From Streptomyces qinglanensis (GTDB lineage Bacteria > Actinomycetota > Actinomycetes > Streptomycetales > Streptomycetaceae): DNA of 64,000 nt. Positions 1 to 8,011 of the stretch are shown here, one piece after another. The stretch is taken from contig NZ_FOGO01000002.1 of assembly GCF_900111245.1 (NCBI RefSeq), positions 1 through 64,000 of the forward strand, in the 5' to 3' direction. The number at the start of each line of letters is the position of its first letter. Positions within the stretch are counted from its first letter, which is position 1. The position numbers and the translations under genes were made by a program. Below the pieces are notes generated by a model. The model was given only the letters and a program-made list of their open reading frames with translations. It did not search any database and was not told where the DNA came from.

Positions 1-84
1 GTCGTGCAGGTGGGCGAAGGACAGCGCAGCAGCGATGACCGCCTGCACGAGCACGGCATCGACCCGGGCGAGGTGGGCGCGCAT
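1..84 (-). CDS. DUF2637/Spd-like mobile-element membrane protein, N-terminus only
   Basis: Only the first 28 codons are inside the window. The start ATG at 84 follows a strong GGAGGT ribosome binding site five bases away. The visible residues begin MRAHLARVDAVLVQAV and run into an alanine-rich hydrophobic stretch, as in the first membrane helix of DUF2637 proteins. These usually sit directly downstream of the FtsK-like transfer gene in actinomycete integrative elements, as here (84 bases after its stop). A role in plasmid spreading is family knowledge; with so little sequence the call rests mainly on the N-terminus and position. Confidence 0.55.
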   Translation of the reverse strand, partial: MRAHLARVDAVLVQAVIAAALSFAHLHD

Positions 85-168
85 CGGGGCACCTCCTTCC
101 TGTTTTCGGCATGGGAGGGGTAGGGAGGTGGCGCGAGGGCGGTCGCGCCGGCCGGATTGGGGATCGGG

Positions 169-1515
169 TCAGGCGGTGGCGGGCCGGGGCTTGGTCAGCG
201 AGGCAGGCTGGAACGGCTTGAGCGCGGGCAGGTCGGGCACCAGGTGCGCGGTCCGCTCACACGCGACAGCAGCGTCGGCCAGGGACAGGTACGGGGTGCG
301 GATGCGCGACCAGCCGCCGGACGTGTCACCCACGACCGCGAGACCGGGGCGTTCGGGCGCGATGGTGCAGGCCGCGCCGACCGCTTCGGGGGCGTTGTCC
401 CCGAGCGCCATCTTTGCGGAGGGTTCGTCGTTGACGCGGTGGCAGACGCGGCCGGAGAGTTGGGCGCGGAGCATGGTGGCGCCTTTGCCCAGCTCGGCAC
501 CGAACCGCTGCCCGCACACCTCCAGATAGATCCCCGCAGCCCTACCGAGCTGGGCCAGCCGGATCAACCGGGTGACCATCTCATCCCGCCGCTCCTCGTC
601 CTTCCGCGAAGCGACGAGGAACAGTTCGGCCACCTCATCCACGAACAGCACGATCGGCACCGGCCGCTCGCTCTCAGGCAGGCCCCACACTTCCGAGGTG
701 ATCTCCTCATCCGGCGTGGACGGGGCGATGCCCTGGCGGGCGCGGATGAGGTCGTAGCGGTCCTCCATCTCCCGGACGAGTACGGGCAGCAGCTCGGCGG
801 CCTGCCCCGAATCAGTCGCCAACGCGGACAGCCGAGGAGCGAAGGGCGCCAGTTCCACGCCCCGCTTGCAGTCGATGCCGGCCAGCGCGACCCGCTGTTC
901 AGCGAGCCCGGTGATCAGGTGTCGCAGGTACATGGACTTGCCCGACAGCGTGGCGCCGAGGACCAGTTCGTGCGGGATGGCGCGGTAGTCGCGGACGAAG
1001 GCGGTTGCGTCCTCACGCAGTGCCACCGGCACCCGCAGGAACCCGCCGCCTGCCTTGCGTGGCATCCGTACTCGTTGCAGGACGTCGAAGCCGACCAGAC
1101 GCAGTTCGACCACACCGGGCTTGACCGGCTCCACGTAGACGCCATGCACACCCCAGGCATGCCGCAGCCGCTCAGCCGAGGCAGCCACGTCGGCAGGCTC
1201 CTGCCCCGGCGCCAGCCGCAACCGGATGCGCAGGCCGGTCGAGGTCGGCCGCAGCATCCCCCGACGAGGCGGCACCGGCCGCACCTCACGACGAGTCGCA
1301 GCCCGCACAGCCAGCACCCGAAGGCGGGAGGGCGGCACGGTCAGCCCGCACGAGTCCATGACCGACCCGTACGAACCCACCAGGCGTGCAGCCGAGGCAG
1401 GCATGCCCACGGCCGACCAGTAGGCGGCAGGGTGCCGGGCCCGGAGGTAGGCGGCACCGGCACCCAGACCGGCCGCGGGGCCGCCTACCTCCATCAGCGT
1501 CATCAGCTCGGACAC
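169..1515 (-). CDS. FtsK/SpoIIIE-type conjugative DNA translocase (TraSA/TraB-like)
   Basis: A predicted 448-residue protein with an FtsK/SpoIIIE ATPase domain. The Walker A motif GATLSGKS lies near residues 187-194 and the Walker B segment PIVLFVDE ends near residue 294. In Streptomyces plasmids and AICEs this single hexameric motor moves double-stranded DNA between hyphae, so it is the likely main transfer protein of this element. A hydrophobic N-terminal part (about residues 8-60) may anchor it in the membrane. The GTG start at 1515 was chosen because the upstream gene stops at 1518, leaving two bases between them; a longer frame reading through the upstream gene is unlikely. The next gene leftward is Spd-like, which fits a transfer operon. 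Confidence 0.85.
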   Translation of the reverse strand: MSELMTLMEVGGPAAGLGAGAAYLRARHPAAYWSAVGMPASAARLVGSYGSVMDSCGLTVPPSRLRVLAVRAATRREVRPVPPRRGMLRPTSTGLRIRLRLAPGQEPADVAASAERLRHAWGVHGVYVEPVKPGVVELRLVGFDVLQRVRMPRKAGGGFLRVPVALREDATAFVRDYRAIPHELVLGATLSGKSMYLRHLITGLAEQRVALAGIDCKRGVELAPFAPRLSALATDSGQAAELLPVLVREMEDRYDLIRARQGIAPSTPDEEITSEVWGLPESERPVPIVLFVDEVAELFLVASRKDEERRDEMVTRLIRLAQLGRAAGIYLEVCGQRFGAELGKGATMLRAQLSGRVCHRVNDEPSAKMALGDNAPEAVGAACTIAPERPGLAVVGDTSGGWSRIRTPYLSLADAAVACERTAHLVPDLPALKPFQPASLTKPRPATA

Positions 1516-1517
1516 GG

Positions 1518-1868
1518 TCAGGCCCCCACACCCGCCGGAACGGCACCCGGCGCGACAGCAGCAGCCCGGTAGGCGATGCCGTGCCGCTGCTGCCCGTTGA
1601 ACACCGACTCCCACGGCCGAGCCACCAGACCCGGCAAAGAAACCGGCGCCCCCAGCGCCAGCCCCTCGGAAATGCCACTCTCCGGAACGGTCACGTGGAT
1701 CAGCGAGGACTCGCCCTCATCGATGTAGACGACGCCGACCTTCATCAGCGACTCACCGCTGGTGGCGTCCTTGGCGATCTCGCCCGTCTGGCGGTCCCGC
1801 ACCTTCGGCTCGGGGATCTCGGTCAGCAGGACTGTCGCGGTGGACGTGTCAATACGGATCGTTCGCAC
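1518..1868 (-). CDS. Conserved AICE protein upstream of the translocase gene
   Basis: A 116-residue protein starting VRTIRIDTSTATVLLTE. The GTG at 1868 is preferred because AGGGAG lies at a proper distance upstream, whereas the earlier in-frame ATG (1898) has no such site. It is the first gene of the leftward operon and is followed after two bases by the FtsK-like gene. Similar short proteins occur at this place in many Streptomyces integrative elements and are often labelled regulatory or hypothetical. No enzyme motif or membrane segment is visible. A role in transfer or its control is inferred from position only. Confidence 0.6.
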   Translation of the reverse strand: MRTIRIDTSTATVLLTEIPEPKVRDRQTGEIAKDATSGESLMKVGVVYIDEGESSLIHVTVPESGISEGLALGAPVSLPGLVARPWESVFNGQQRHGIAYRAAAVAPGAVPAGVGA

Positions 1869-2181
1869 GACGCAGTACTCCCTTTGCGATTGCCCCATTT
1901 CGGGGCATAGGACAACAACTAGTCACGCAACGGGAGGTTGACCGCTTACCGACTGGGCGCGATACGCTTCGAGAAGCGTTGATGCCAACGACGCACCCGG
2001 CCTGAGTGGGCTGCCTCCCGCTCAGGCCACATCTCTTCTGTGGCCTCTGAAGCGCATCGGTGCGGGTCTGCCTTCCCGCGTCGGTGCGCTTTCGCATGCC
2101 AACATCCCCTGCCCTGCTGGTTGCAGAGGGGCATGTTGACGCTCACCACAGTAACCCGTACTCCAAGTACTTTCTAGTACT
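1869..2181. other. Intergenic promoter region of the leftward transfer operon
   Basis: About 310 bases without a convincing gene. A 67-codon frame on the minus strand (1946-2149) has no recognisable relatives and no good start. The region should hold the promoter of the 116-residue gene/FtsK operon, and its right end touches the palindrome at 2174-2192. Confidence 0.4.
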
Positions 2182-2192
2182 TCACGTACTAG
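2174..2192. promoter_or_regulatory. Palindrome overlapping the stop codon of the XRE gene
   Basis: CTAGTAC, five bases, GTACTAG: seven perfect pairs, AT-rich for this genome. Another AGTACT lies just upstream near 2167-2172. It could be an operator for the transfer operon; it is too AT-rich and lacks a T-tract, so a terminator is less likely. Confidence 0.3.
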
Positions 2193-3408
2193 TCCACACT
2201 TCTTGTACGCCCAGCTCGTTGGCCAACCCTCTGAGCTGGTCGGATGGTGGCTGGCTCATGGTCAGCAGGTCCGAAACGAGCTGCTTGACCAGGGGCATGG
2301 CGCGCACCATCTCCGGTGACAGTTCGCGCGCCTTGAGCAGCGCTTCGACCGCGGGTCCGACCTGTCGCCGCTGGGCTTGCGCTCTGGCGATGTCGAGGTT
2401 GAAGCGCGTCTGACGCTCCGAGGAGAGCGCGGAGGCGTCAATGTCCCGTGCGGCTCGCAACGCGACGCCGGCGTCGCCCAGGTCCACCGCCACCGAGACC
2501 TCATGCAGGCCGACGTTCGTCGGCCCGAACTCGGTGTTGTAGTCGTTGCGCCCCTCTCCGACCTGCTGCGCCATGGACCGGGCTTCGCTCAGGAAGTCGT
2601 ACGCGGCGTCAGCGTTATTCAGGCGTGCGGCGGCGACAGCTCGCTGAAGCGTCAGAGCGCCACGAAGGGCCACCGCCGCGGCCTCCCCGGAGTCCGCGAG
2701 AGGGCGGAGTGCGTCGGCGGCGGTCCCGGAGGCTTGCGCCGCCTGTTCGAAGTGCCGGGCCCCGAGGAAGACGATGGACAACCGGAACTCCCCGGCCGCC
2801 ATCAGGAGCGGATCATCAGCGCGCTCGGCAGCGACCACGGCGCGGTCAACCGCGATCCATGCCGCTTCCGCTTCGCCCATGTTGGCCAGGGCGCCGCTGC
2901 ACGTGTGGTACATGGCGGCCATCAGCCGGAAGAGCTGCGGACGCTGCTCTTCGGGGCCGGACCGCACGGCCCCCTCCAGAGAGGGGACCAGCTCTTCCAG
3001 GAGTTCCGCCAAGTCCGCGTAGTTCCCGCCATGCGCAAGGGACCATGCCCGGTCGACCTGGGCGCTCAGCGCGGCGACATCCGGGGGTTCGTGCCGGCCG
3101 AGGATGGCGGTCAGGGAGTGCGCGGCGCTCAGCACCAGGCGAAGCCGGTTGGCACCTGGGGGCTCGCCGTCTGCAACCGAGGCGACGATCGGAGCCTCGG
3201 CGGCCAGTTCCCCCACCGGAAGATCGAGGGCGTCGGCGACCTTCTCCAGTACCGTCATGCGGTCGATCCGGCGCACTCCGCGTTCCACCTGGGAGACCCA
3301 CGCTTCTGAACGCTCCAGGAGCCGGGCGAACTCCTTCTGCGACAGGCCGCGACGTTTGCGATTGAAGGCGATCTTCCGGCCGAGCGCCTTCGCGTACTCA
3401 GTGCTCAA
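2182..3408 (-). CDS. XRE-family helix-turn-helix regulator with TPR-like C-terminal region
   Basis: A predicted 408-residue protein. Residues about 5-62 form an XRE/Cro-type helix-turn-helix (KRRGLSQKEFARLLERSE and following). The rest is helical and alanine-rich, with repeats resembling tetratricopeptide units. Such proteins in Streptomyces elements are probable transcriptional switches that sense a ligand or peptide through the TPR part. The TTG start at 3408 was chosen because it lies eight bases inside the stop of the upstream ABM gene, with AAGGGCG before it; upstream codons in this frame would read through that gene. The two genes are therefore probably co-translated. The target is unknown; the transfer operon just downstream on the same strand is a plausible one. 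Confidence 0.75.
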   Translation of the reverse strand: MSTEYAKALGRKIAFNRKRRGLSQKEFARLLERSEAWVSQVERGVRRIDRMTVLEKVADALDLPVGELAAEAPIVASVADGEPPGANRLRLVLSAAHSLTAILGRHEPPDVAALSAQVDRAWSLAHGGNYADLAELLEELVPSLEGAVRSGPEEQRPQLFRLMAAMYHTCSGALANMGEAEAAWIAVDRAVVAAERADDPLLMAAGEFRLSIVFLGARHFEQAAQASGTAADALRPLADSGEAAAVALRGALTLQRAVAAARLNNADAAYDFLSEARSMAQQVGEGRNDYNTEFGPTNVGLHEVSVAVDLGDAGVALRAARDIDASALSSERQTRFNLDIARAQAQRRQVGPAVEALLKARELSPEMVRAMPLVKQLVSDLLTMSQPPSDQLRGLANELGVQEVWTST

Positions 3409-3712
3409 CGTCGACGCCCTTGCCGGACATGAGGTCCAAACGGTCCACCTGGACATCGGCCACGTACAGGTCCCGCTGAGCGAGGAACGTCTGGACGTAG
3501 CCCTGCGACTCGTGAGCCTCGAAAGCGCCCCGGTCGCGGTAGAGCTCGTAGAAGATCCGTTCCAGTGGCCGGCCGTCTACGCGGTGAACCGCGTAGATCA
3601 GCGTGCCCGGCTCGTTCTCCTTGATCAATTCCCCAGTGCGCGAGACCAGGGCATCGAATTGTGCCGCGGCGTCCTCGTCCTTGCACGTGAAGCGCACCAT
3701 CAGCCCGAACAT
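3398..3712 (-). CDS. ABM-domain (YgiN-like) putative monooxygenase
   Basis: A 104-residue protein of the antibiotic biosynthesis monooxygenase fold (dimeric ferredoxin-like alpha/beta barrel). The pattern FTCKDEDAAAQFDAL, then EPGTLIYAVHR, and FEAHESQGYVQTF matches the family, whose members are usually about 95-110 residues long. Proteins of this kind act on quinones or serve as small-molecule-binding partners; the substrate here is not predictable. It is the first gene of a two-gene unit and its stop overlaps the start of the XRE regulator by 11 bases, so the small protein may feed a signal to the regulator. That link is inference. Confidence 0.7.
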   Translation of the reverse strand: MFGLMVRFTCKDEDAAAQFDALVSRTGELIKENEPGTLIYAVHRVDGRPLERIFYELYRDRGAFEAHESQGYVQTFLAQRDLYVADVQVDRLDLMSGKGVDVEH

Positions 3713-3921
3713 GCGTTCTCCCTTCGCTGATCACTCGTCTCGGCACCACACCTCAGCGTGAACCGTATGCGGCGATAACCCGCACGAAAAGTACGATCCC
3801 GCATCTGCGCTATCCGCACACGGGGTACGGTGCTGATACTAATTGTACGGCCGTGACTCCTTCGCGTCAGCCGTACCCCAGCTTTGCCGTGCAAACGTGC
3901 AGGTCACCCCAGGGAGGGCCG
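3713..3921. promoter_or_regulatory. Divergent promoter region
   Basis: This short region separates the leftward ABM/XRE pair from the rightward gene at 3922. It is AT-richer than its surroundings around 3780-3850 and carries two near-copies of GTACGG (near 3825 and 3845). No sigma-factor boxes can be assigned with confidence. Confidence 0.3.
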
Positions 3922-4356
3922 ATGTCACGCAACCTCCGAAGCTTGATCGTTTCGACGCACCCATTTCCGCACCAGGCACTCAAACACCAGAGCTGCACAG
4001 CGCCCCCTCAGCCAGCAAGCTTCCGCCGGCATCGCTCCGGCAGCGCGACACCGAAGCGCGCCTACCACTGCGAAGCAGCCGCCTACGCGCCGGCAACGGG
4101 CCGGTCCTTCGCGCTCGGGACATGCTCGGCACCCACTCCACGGCTGGCCCTGCGCTGGCTGCTCCACCGGGCGGGCCACATCGCAGACCAGCTCGACACC
4201 CCCGCAGCCAAGCCCGTACTCCACTGGCTCGGCGACCAAGCCGAGCACGAGCACGCACTCTCACTCCTGACGAGGGGCGAGACCTACACCTTCACCGTCT
4301 TCGACGACACCACCCGGTACGCCCTGTCCGCCCGCGCCACCAGGAGCGCACAATGA
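3922..4356 (+). CDS. Hypothetical mobile-element protein, first of a coupled pair
   Basis: A 144-residue protein, start ATG at 3922 eight bases after AGGGAGGG; an earlier in-frame ATG at 3853 lacks a ribosome binding site. The N-terminal half is basic and low in complexity; the C-terminal half (ALRWLLHRAGHIADQLD, then GETYTFTVFDDTTRYAL) looks folded. I do not recognise the family. Its TGA overlaps the ATG of the next gene (ATGA), so the two are translationally coupled. It is probably an AICE accessory gene under its own rightward promoter. Confidence 0.55.
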   Translation: MSRNLRSLIVSTHPFPHQALKHQSCTAPPQPASFRRHRSGSATPKRAYHCEAAAYAPATGRSFALGTCSAPTPRLALRWLLHRAGHIADQLDTPAAKPVLHWLGDQAEHEHALSLLTRGETYTFTVFDDTTRYALSARATRSAQ

Positions 4357-4748
4357 GCCCCGCAACCCTCACCCGGCACGGCTACTGGTGCGAATGCTGG
4401 ACCCAGAGCCCGGCAACCGGAACCGCCCCCGCCCTGCTCGGCTCCTTCGACGCCACCACCCCGCGGCAAGCCATCCACTGGGTACGCACCAGTCTGCTCA
4501 CCATCGCACCCGCCCTGGACGACGAGCCCTACCGCCAAGCCCGCTACTGGGTGACAGACGGACAGACACACTCAGCCCAAGCACTGCACCACGGGCGTTC
4601 CTTCAGCCTCACGCTCACCCAGCACAGCACCCGCATCGCTTGGACCGCGCGACCGGTCTCCTACCTGCCCCTACTCCACCGCCAGGGCAGGCAACTCCCG
4701 ACCTGCGCCTATGAGTTCGCACCCAGGCCACGAACCAGTCGCGCGTAA
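4353..4748 (+). CDS. Hypothetical mobile-element protein, second of a coupled pair
   Basis: A 131-residue protein starting MSPATLTRHGYWCECWTQ, with tryptophan and aromatic residues spread along its length (IHWVRTSLL, RYWVTDGQTH). The start is fixed by the ATGA overlap with the preceding gene. No known domain is apparent and no membrane segment is seen. The composition shared with its neighbour suggests the two proteins work together. Function unknown. Confidence 0.55.
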   Translation: MSPATLTRHGYWCECWTQSPATGTAPALLGSFDATTPRQAIHWVRTSLLTIAPALDDEPYRQARYWVTDGQTHSAQALHHGRSFSLTLTQHSTRIAWTARPVSYLPLLHRQGRQLPTCAYEFAPRPRTSRA

Positions 4749-5295
4749 CAACTTTCTCTACGACTTCAAGCACCCGGCTGCGCTCCGCTCCGCCGGGCGC
4801 GCCTCGGCTCCGCTGCGGGCGCCGCTCCTGCCTCCGGCCCGCTCCGCACGCGCTGCGCCGACGCGCGCCCACGAATGGGTAGGGCTGGGCTATGAGCGGC
4901 GAGCATCGCGCGACCCACTGTCAAAACAGTGCCTCCGGCGGGGGCGCTCAGGCTCCGAGATGGACGGGGCGCTGTTCGCGGGTACCGGCCGAGTGTGACG
5001 TGCGCCGGGAGCTCCCATCCCGTCTGCCGTCGACCGAGGCAGAGCCGAGCAGACGCGGCCCCTGGCATCCAGGTCGTTCGTACGGTGGCGCGCTCCACCT
5101 GGACGCCAGGAACCACGCCCGCTCCACGGTGTGTGGGTCGACGGCAGACGGGATGGGAGTTGGGGAAGGTGATGGTACAGGTCGAGCATGCAAGAAGGGA
5201 TTCCGTTCAACGGCACCCCTGACACGGTGACTGCGGTGTATAAAAGCAACAGGCGATAGGTGACTAGCTCACAAGCAGTTCGGGGGCGAACGGAA
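4749..5295. other. Non-coding region with GC-rich repeats and a large inverted repeat
   Basis: About 550 bases with no supportable gene. The left part, 4775-4865, is extremely GC-rich and repeats GCTCCGC four times (near 4782, 4787, 4807 and 4840). ACTGT/ACAGT flank a short loop near 4918-4931. The right part holds the hairpin described at 5013-5162. The repeats could mark the cis-acting transfer locus used by FtsK-type translocases, but this is a guess from position. Confidence 0.35.
5013..5162. repeat. Large nested inverted repeat (24-bp outer arms)
   Basis: The outer arms, about 5013-5036 and 5137-5160, are 24-bp perfect complements containing CCCGTCTGCCGTCGACC. Inside them CCTGGCATCCAGGT (5066-5079) pairs with ACCTGGACGCCAGG (5097-5110) with one mismatch. 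The whole would fold into a hairpin of about 150 nt, with arms far longer than a terminator needs. It lies just upstream of the restriction endonuclease gene and downstream of the GC-rich repeats. It may be an origin-type structure, a miniature element or a structured RNA. Confidence 0.6.
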
Positions 5296-6273
5296 ATGCA
5301 AATGACTCTTTGGGGCGACGATGAATTCGCCTCCCTCGATATTGTCCCATGCTACGACGAAGCAGTGGCCGCCGCTTCGGAGGATTTGGGGGACGACCAA
5401 CAACAAATTGACAACGAAATTCTACTCAATGGCATTACCAAGCCCAAGCGCGACCTTGAGGAGTTCTCATCCCTCACGACAGTTGAGGCATATGGAACAC
5501 TGGCAGAACTCCCCACTGTCTACACCAACTGCCCTTTCTGTAATGCAGGAATGCATTCCTTCGAGGAACTGCACGAGGATCCCTATAACCCTGATGACGT
5601 GCCCAACCTCACGGCTCGACACCGCCTAGATTATTGCCAGAATTGCAGGCACTGGCGGCTACACGAGGCTCGATCGGAATGCATAATCATAAGAAATGAT
5701 GGGTGGTATCAACACGCCCTTACTGTATTGTCATCGAAAACTCGCACCTTCGACGAGCGGGCTCCCGAGGGAACCCTTCAGGAGATTTCACAGTTCTTCC
5801 GACGACACCCGAATCTGTACCACAGCGTCTCACCGGTATACCTCGAAAAACTTACTGCTCGAGTCTTCAAAGAGTTTGGAAACCATACAGAAGTTCGTCA
5901 CGTTGGACGCCCGGCAGATGGAGGTGTTGACGTGCTCCTCATCGAGGACGAGGAGCACTCCTGGCTCGTGCAAGTTAAGAGAAGAGAAAATCCTACTAAG
6001 GGTGAGTCGGTTGAGACGATCCGCAACCTTCTTGGCACCATGATACTTGAAGGAAAAACTTTGGGGGCCGTAGTCTCTACTGCGGATCACTTCACATTGC
6101 CAGCGCGCAAAGCAGTCAGGAACGCCTCCGAGAAAGGGTTCGTCATTGAGCTTGTCGACCAAAAATCATTGGATGCGATGCTCTCTCGCGCTCTGCCTGC
6201 CGAACCTTGGCGGGACGTACTCTCCAAGATTGAGGAAGAGCGGAGCAAGTGGTTCGACGAGAAATGGCGTTGA
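5296..6273 (+). CDS. Mrr-like restriction endonuclease with N-terminal zinc-ribbon-like part
   Basis: A predicted 325-residue protein. Paired cysteines C79/C82 and C114/C117 suggest a zinc ribbon. From about residue 180 there is an Mrr_cat/PD-(D/E)XK nuclease domain: an early glutamate (Y-L-E-K-L), then GGVD with D212, then LVQVKRRE with Q226 and K228, the D-Q-x-K pattern of Mrr-type enzymes. Such proteins cleave foreign or modified DNA. The ATG at 5296 was preferred because GGGGGCG precedes it; a GTG at 5260 in the same frame would add 12 residues. GC content and codon choice are clearly below those of the surroundings, which points to recent transfer. It stands alone on this strand and converges on the next gene over a perfect palindrome. 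Which DNA it recognises is unknown. Confidence 0.75.
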   Translation: MQMTLWGDDEFASLDIVPCYDEAVAAASEDLGDDQQQIDNEILLNGITKPKRDLEEFSSLTTVEAYGTLAELPTVYTNCPFCNAGMHSFEELHEDPYNPDDVPNLTARHRLDYCQNCRHWRLHEARSECIIIRNDGWYQHALTVLSSKTRTFDERAPEGTLQEISQFFRRHPNLYHSVSPVYLEKLTARVFKEFGNHTEVRHVGRPADGGVDVLLIEDEEHSWLVQVKRRENPTKGESVETIRNLLGTMILEGKTLGAVVSTADHFTLPARKAVRNASEKGFVIELVDQKSLDAMLSRALPAEPWRDVLSKIEEERSKWFDEKWR

Positions 6274-6417
6274 GGGTTTCCTTACCTACCGAGGCCGGGA
6301 AACACCGATTCGTATCAAGCAGCAGAAACTATCGTTACATCCGTATTGGCTCCCGAAATCCCCATCCCCGCGCACCTTCCTCAGCATCGGTAACTCTTAG
6401 ACGCGGAGTAGACCAGA

Positions 6418-6445
6418 GTGCCCCTTGACTTAAGTCAAGGGGCAC
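6418..6445. terminator. 28-bp perfect palindrome between convergent genes
   Basis: GTGCCCCTTGACTT is followed directly by its own reverse complement, giving 14 pairs with TTAA at the centre. It sits between the ends of the nuclease gene (6273) and the DGQHR-related gene (6466) and can serve as a bidirectional terminator. With no loop bases it could also bind a dimeric protein. Confidence 0.6.
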
Positions 6446-6465
6446 CAGTTCAGACGCGACCGACC

Positions 6466-7974
6466 CTACTTTGCGTTGACGTCCGAGGTGAGCTCCGTCC
6501 AGGTATCGGAGAGGACCTTGTTCAGAACGAAGCCGATCGTTGCGGCCGTGTTCTGAGCTTGCCCTTCGACGATCGTCTTCTTCCCTCCCTCGGTTCCGTC
6601 CTTGATCTCCCTCGTCTTCTTCTTTCCTTCCTTATCCAGCTTGTGTCCGGTCACGTCAATCCAATGCTGACGGTACCTAACCCAGTCGATTGACGAGAGT
6701 CGCGACTTGAGTTCGTCGAGAGACAGCGCCGACGTGGGCGGATCGGCCTTCGCGACCTCAACCAACTTACGGTCCACCTCGATCAATTCTGTTGGAGTGG
6801 AATGATCACTCGAAAGCCCCAGGCCAGCACCCAGCGGTTCTAGCTCATGACGCATGGCTTCGTGATAGGCCAGCGCGATAGCTTTCTGCGCAAAAGCCCA
6901 TCCGTGAATGTACAGGCGACGGTACGGCTCCTGGTGCTTGGGAGTGGGGTCAGCCCATTGAGTACCGAAGGTGTCGCCTAGCATCGTGAGGAAGTCTCGG
7001 CAGTACGGCGCAAACCGGTCGACGTGATGGTGTTTGATCTGCTCCGGCTTTTTACTTCCCTTGCAAATTACGTTGAGAAGCATCTGGTCCATGGTCGAGA
7101 GGTCGACAATGAACTTTGTGGCTGTCTCCGAGGTTCCACCAGTTCGACCATCCGCAAGGCGGCCGTCAAAGATAGTTCCCTTTACCGCCTTCTCCCTTAT
7201 AATGGCGAGCGCGGACGAGTTATCGAGGCGCGATACAAGGTTCTTGTTCTTCTTCGATCCACGCCCGTTTCGATCGGCGAAGCTCTGACCAGCCCTGAGG
7301 ACGTCGACGTTAAGTTCAATCTCAAGGGTGGTACCGAAGGTATCGAGCGCCCCTGCCTTGATTGCCAATCCTGTGCCCGCAGCCTGAAAAAGCGCCGCTG
7401 TCTGCGTTTGCCCGTCGGACTGCATTACGGGAGATTTTGGCAGATATAGCGTACCGTAGAGGGCCATTGGGTTACTCTCGTCATATGCAACGAAGATCGT
7501 TTGCCCGAAGACAGAGCTCGATTGCCATCCACTAACAGTCGGAAGGTAAGCGACGCGCTCCCCCCTGATGGCTTCGATGTTGTAATTCCTGAAGTGTGCG
7601 AGGTTATCCTTCTTCGCCCCCTTGAAGTCCGACTGTGTTTGCTGATGAGCCTCACTCATGCCGATTTCGTCGTAGTCGTCACCAGGCGGATTCGCCGGGT
7701 TATACCTGACAATTTCGATAAATTGCCGAAGCGTTGGATGCAACGTGGCAGTGATTCGGTAGCTAGGCGAAGCTCCCTTGAGAGCGAGGATTACCCCCGG
7801 GATTGCATGACGTTTTCCGATCTCGTGCTGAAACTCGTACTTGCTATTGAGGAACGCTTCCTGCGCAGTTTTGTCACTCTGGAAGCGAACAACTTTGAGG
7901 TTGAAGAATTTTTCGTCTTCGGCGACCTCACTGTCAGGGATGAGCGTTGCGGACGGGATCATCGGGAAACTCAT
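6466..7974 (-). CDS. DGQHR-superfamily (DndB-related) protein with a DGQT variant motif
   Basis: A predicted 502-residue protein. After a family-like N-terminal half it has SDGQTQTAA near residues 186-194, which aligns in kind with the DGQHRxxA motif of DndB/DpdB proteins but has Thr where His or Gln is usual. The C-terminal third is lysine-rich (LDKEGKKKTREIKDGTEGGK). DndB and DpdB act in DNA sulfur and 7-deazaguanine modification systems. This one lacks the usual partner genes and is instead paired with the small nuclease-like gene upstream on the same strand. ATG 7974 is preferred over GTG 7983 because AAGGG lies nine bases before it. GC is low compared with the chromosome. Function unresolved; a defence or modification role is inferred. 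Confidence 0.55.
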   Translation of the reverse strand: MSFPMIPSATLIPDSEVAEDEKFFNLKVVRFQSDKTAQEAFLNSKYEFQHEIGKRHAIPGVILALKGASPSYRITATLHPTLRQFIEIVRYNPANPPGDDYDEIGMSEAHQQTQSDFKGAKKDNLAHFRNYNIEAIRGERVAYLPTVSGWQSSSVFGQTIFVAYDESNPMALYGTLYLPKSPVMQSDGQTQTAALFQAAGTGLAIKAGALDTFGTTLEIELNVDVLRAGQSFADRNGRGSKKNKNLVSRLDNSSALAIIREKAVKGTIFDGRLADGRTGGTSETATKFIVDLSTMDQMLLNVICKGSKKPEQIKHHHVDRFAPYCRDFLTMLGDTFGTQWADPTPKHQEPYRRLYIHGWAFAQKAIALAYHEAMRHELEPLGAGLGLSSDHSTPTELIEVDRKLVEVAKADPPTSALSLDELKSRLSSIDWVRYRQHWIDVTGHKLDKEGKKKTREIKDGTEGGKKTIVEGQAQNTAATIGFVLNKVLSDTWTELTSDVNAK

Positions 7975-8011
7975 GAGTAACACCCTTCTCGTTTTCTACT
8001 GCCCGATCGTT

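Noticed and set aside
5013..5295. Retron-type RNA ahead of a defence gene
   Set aside because: No reverse transcriptase gene is near; only a hairpin is visible.
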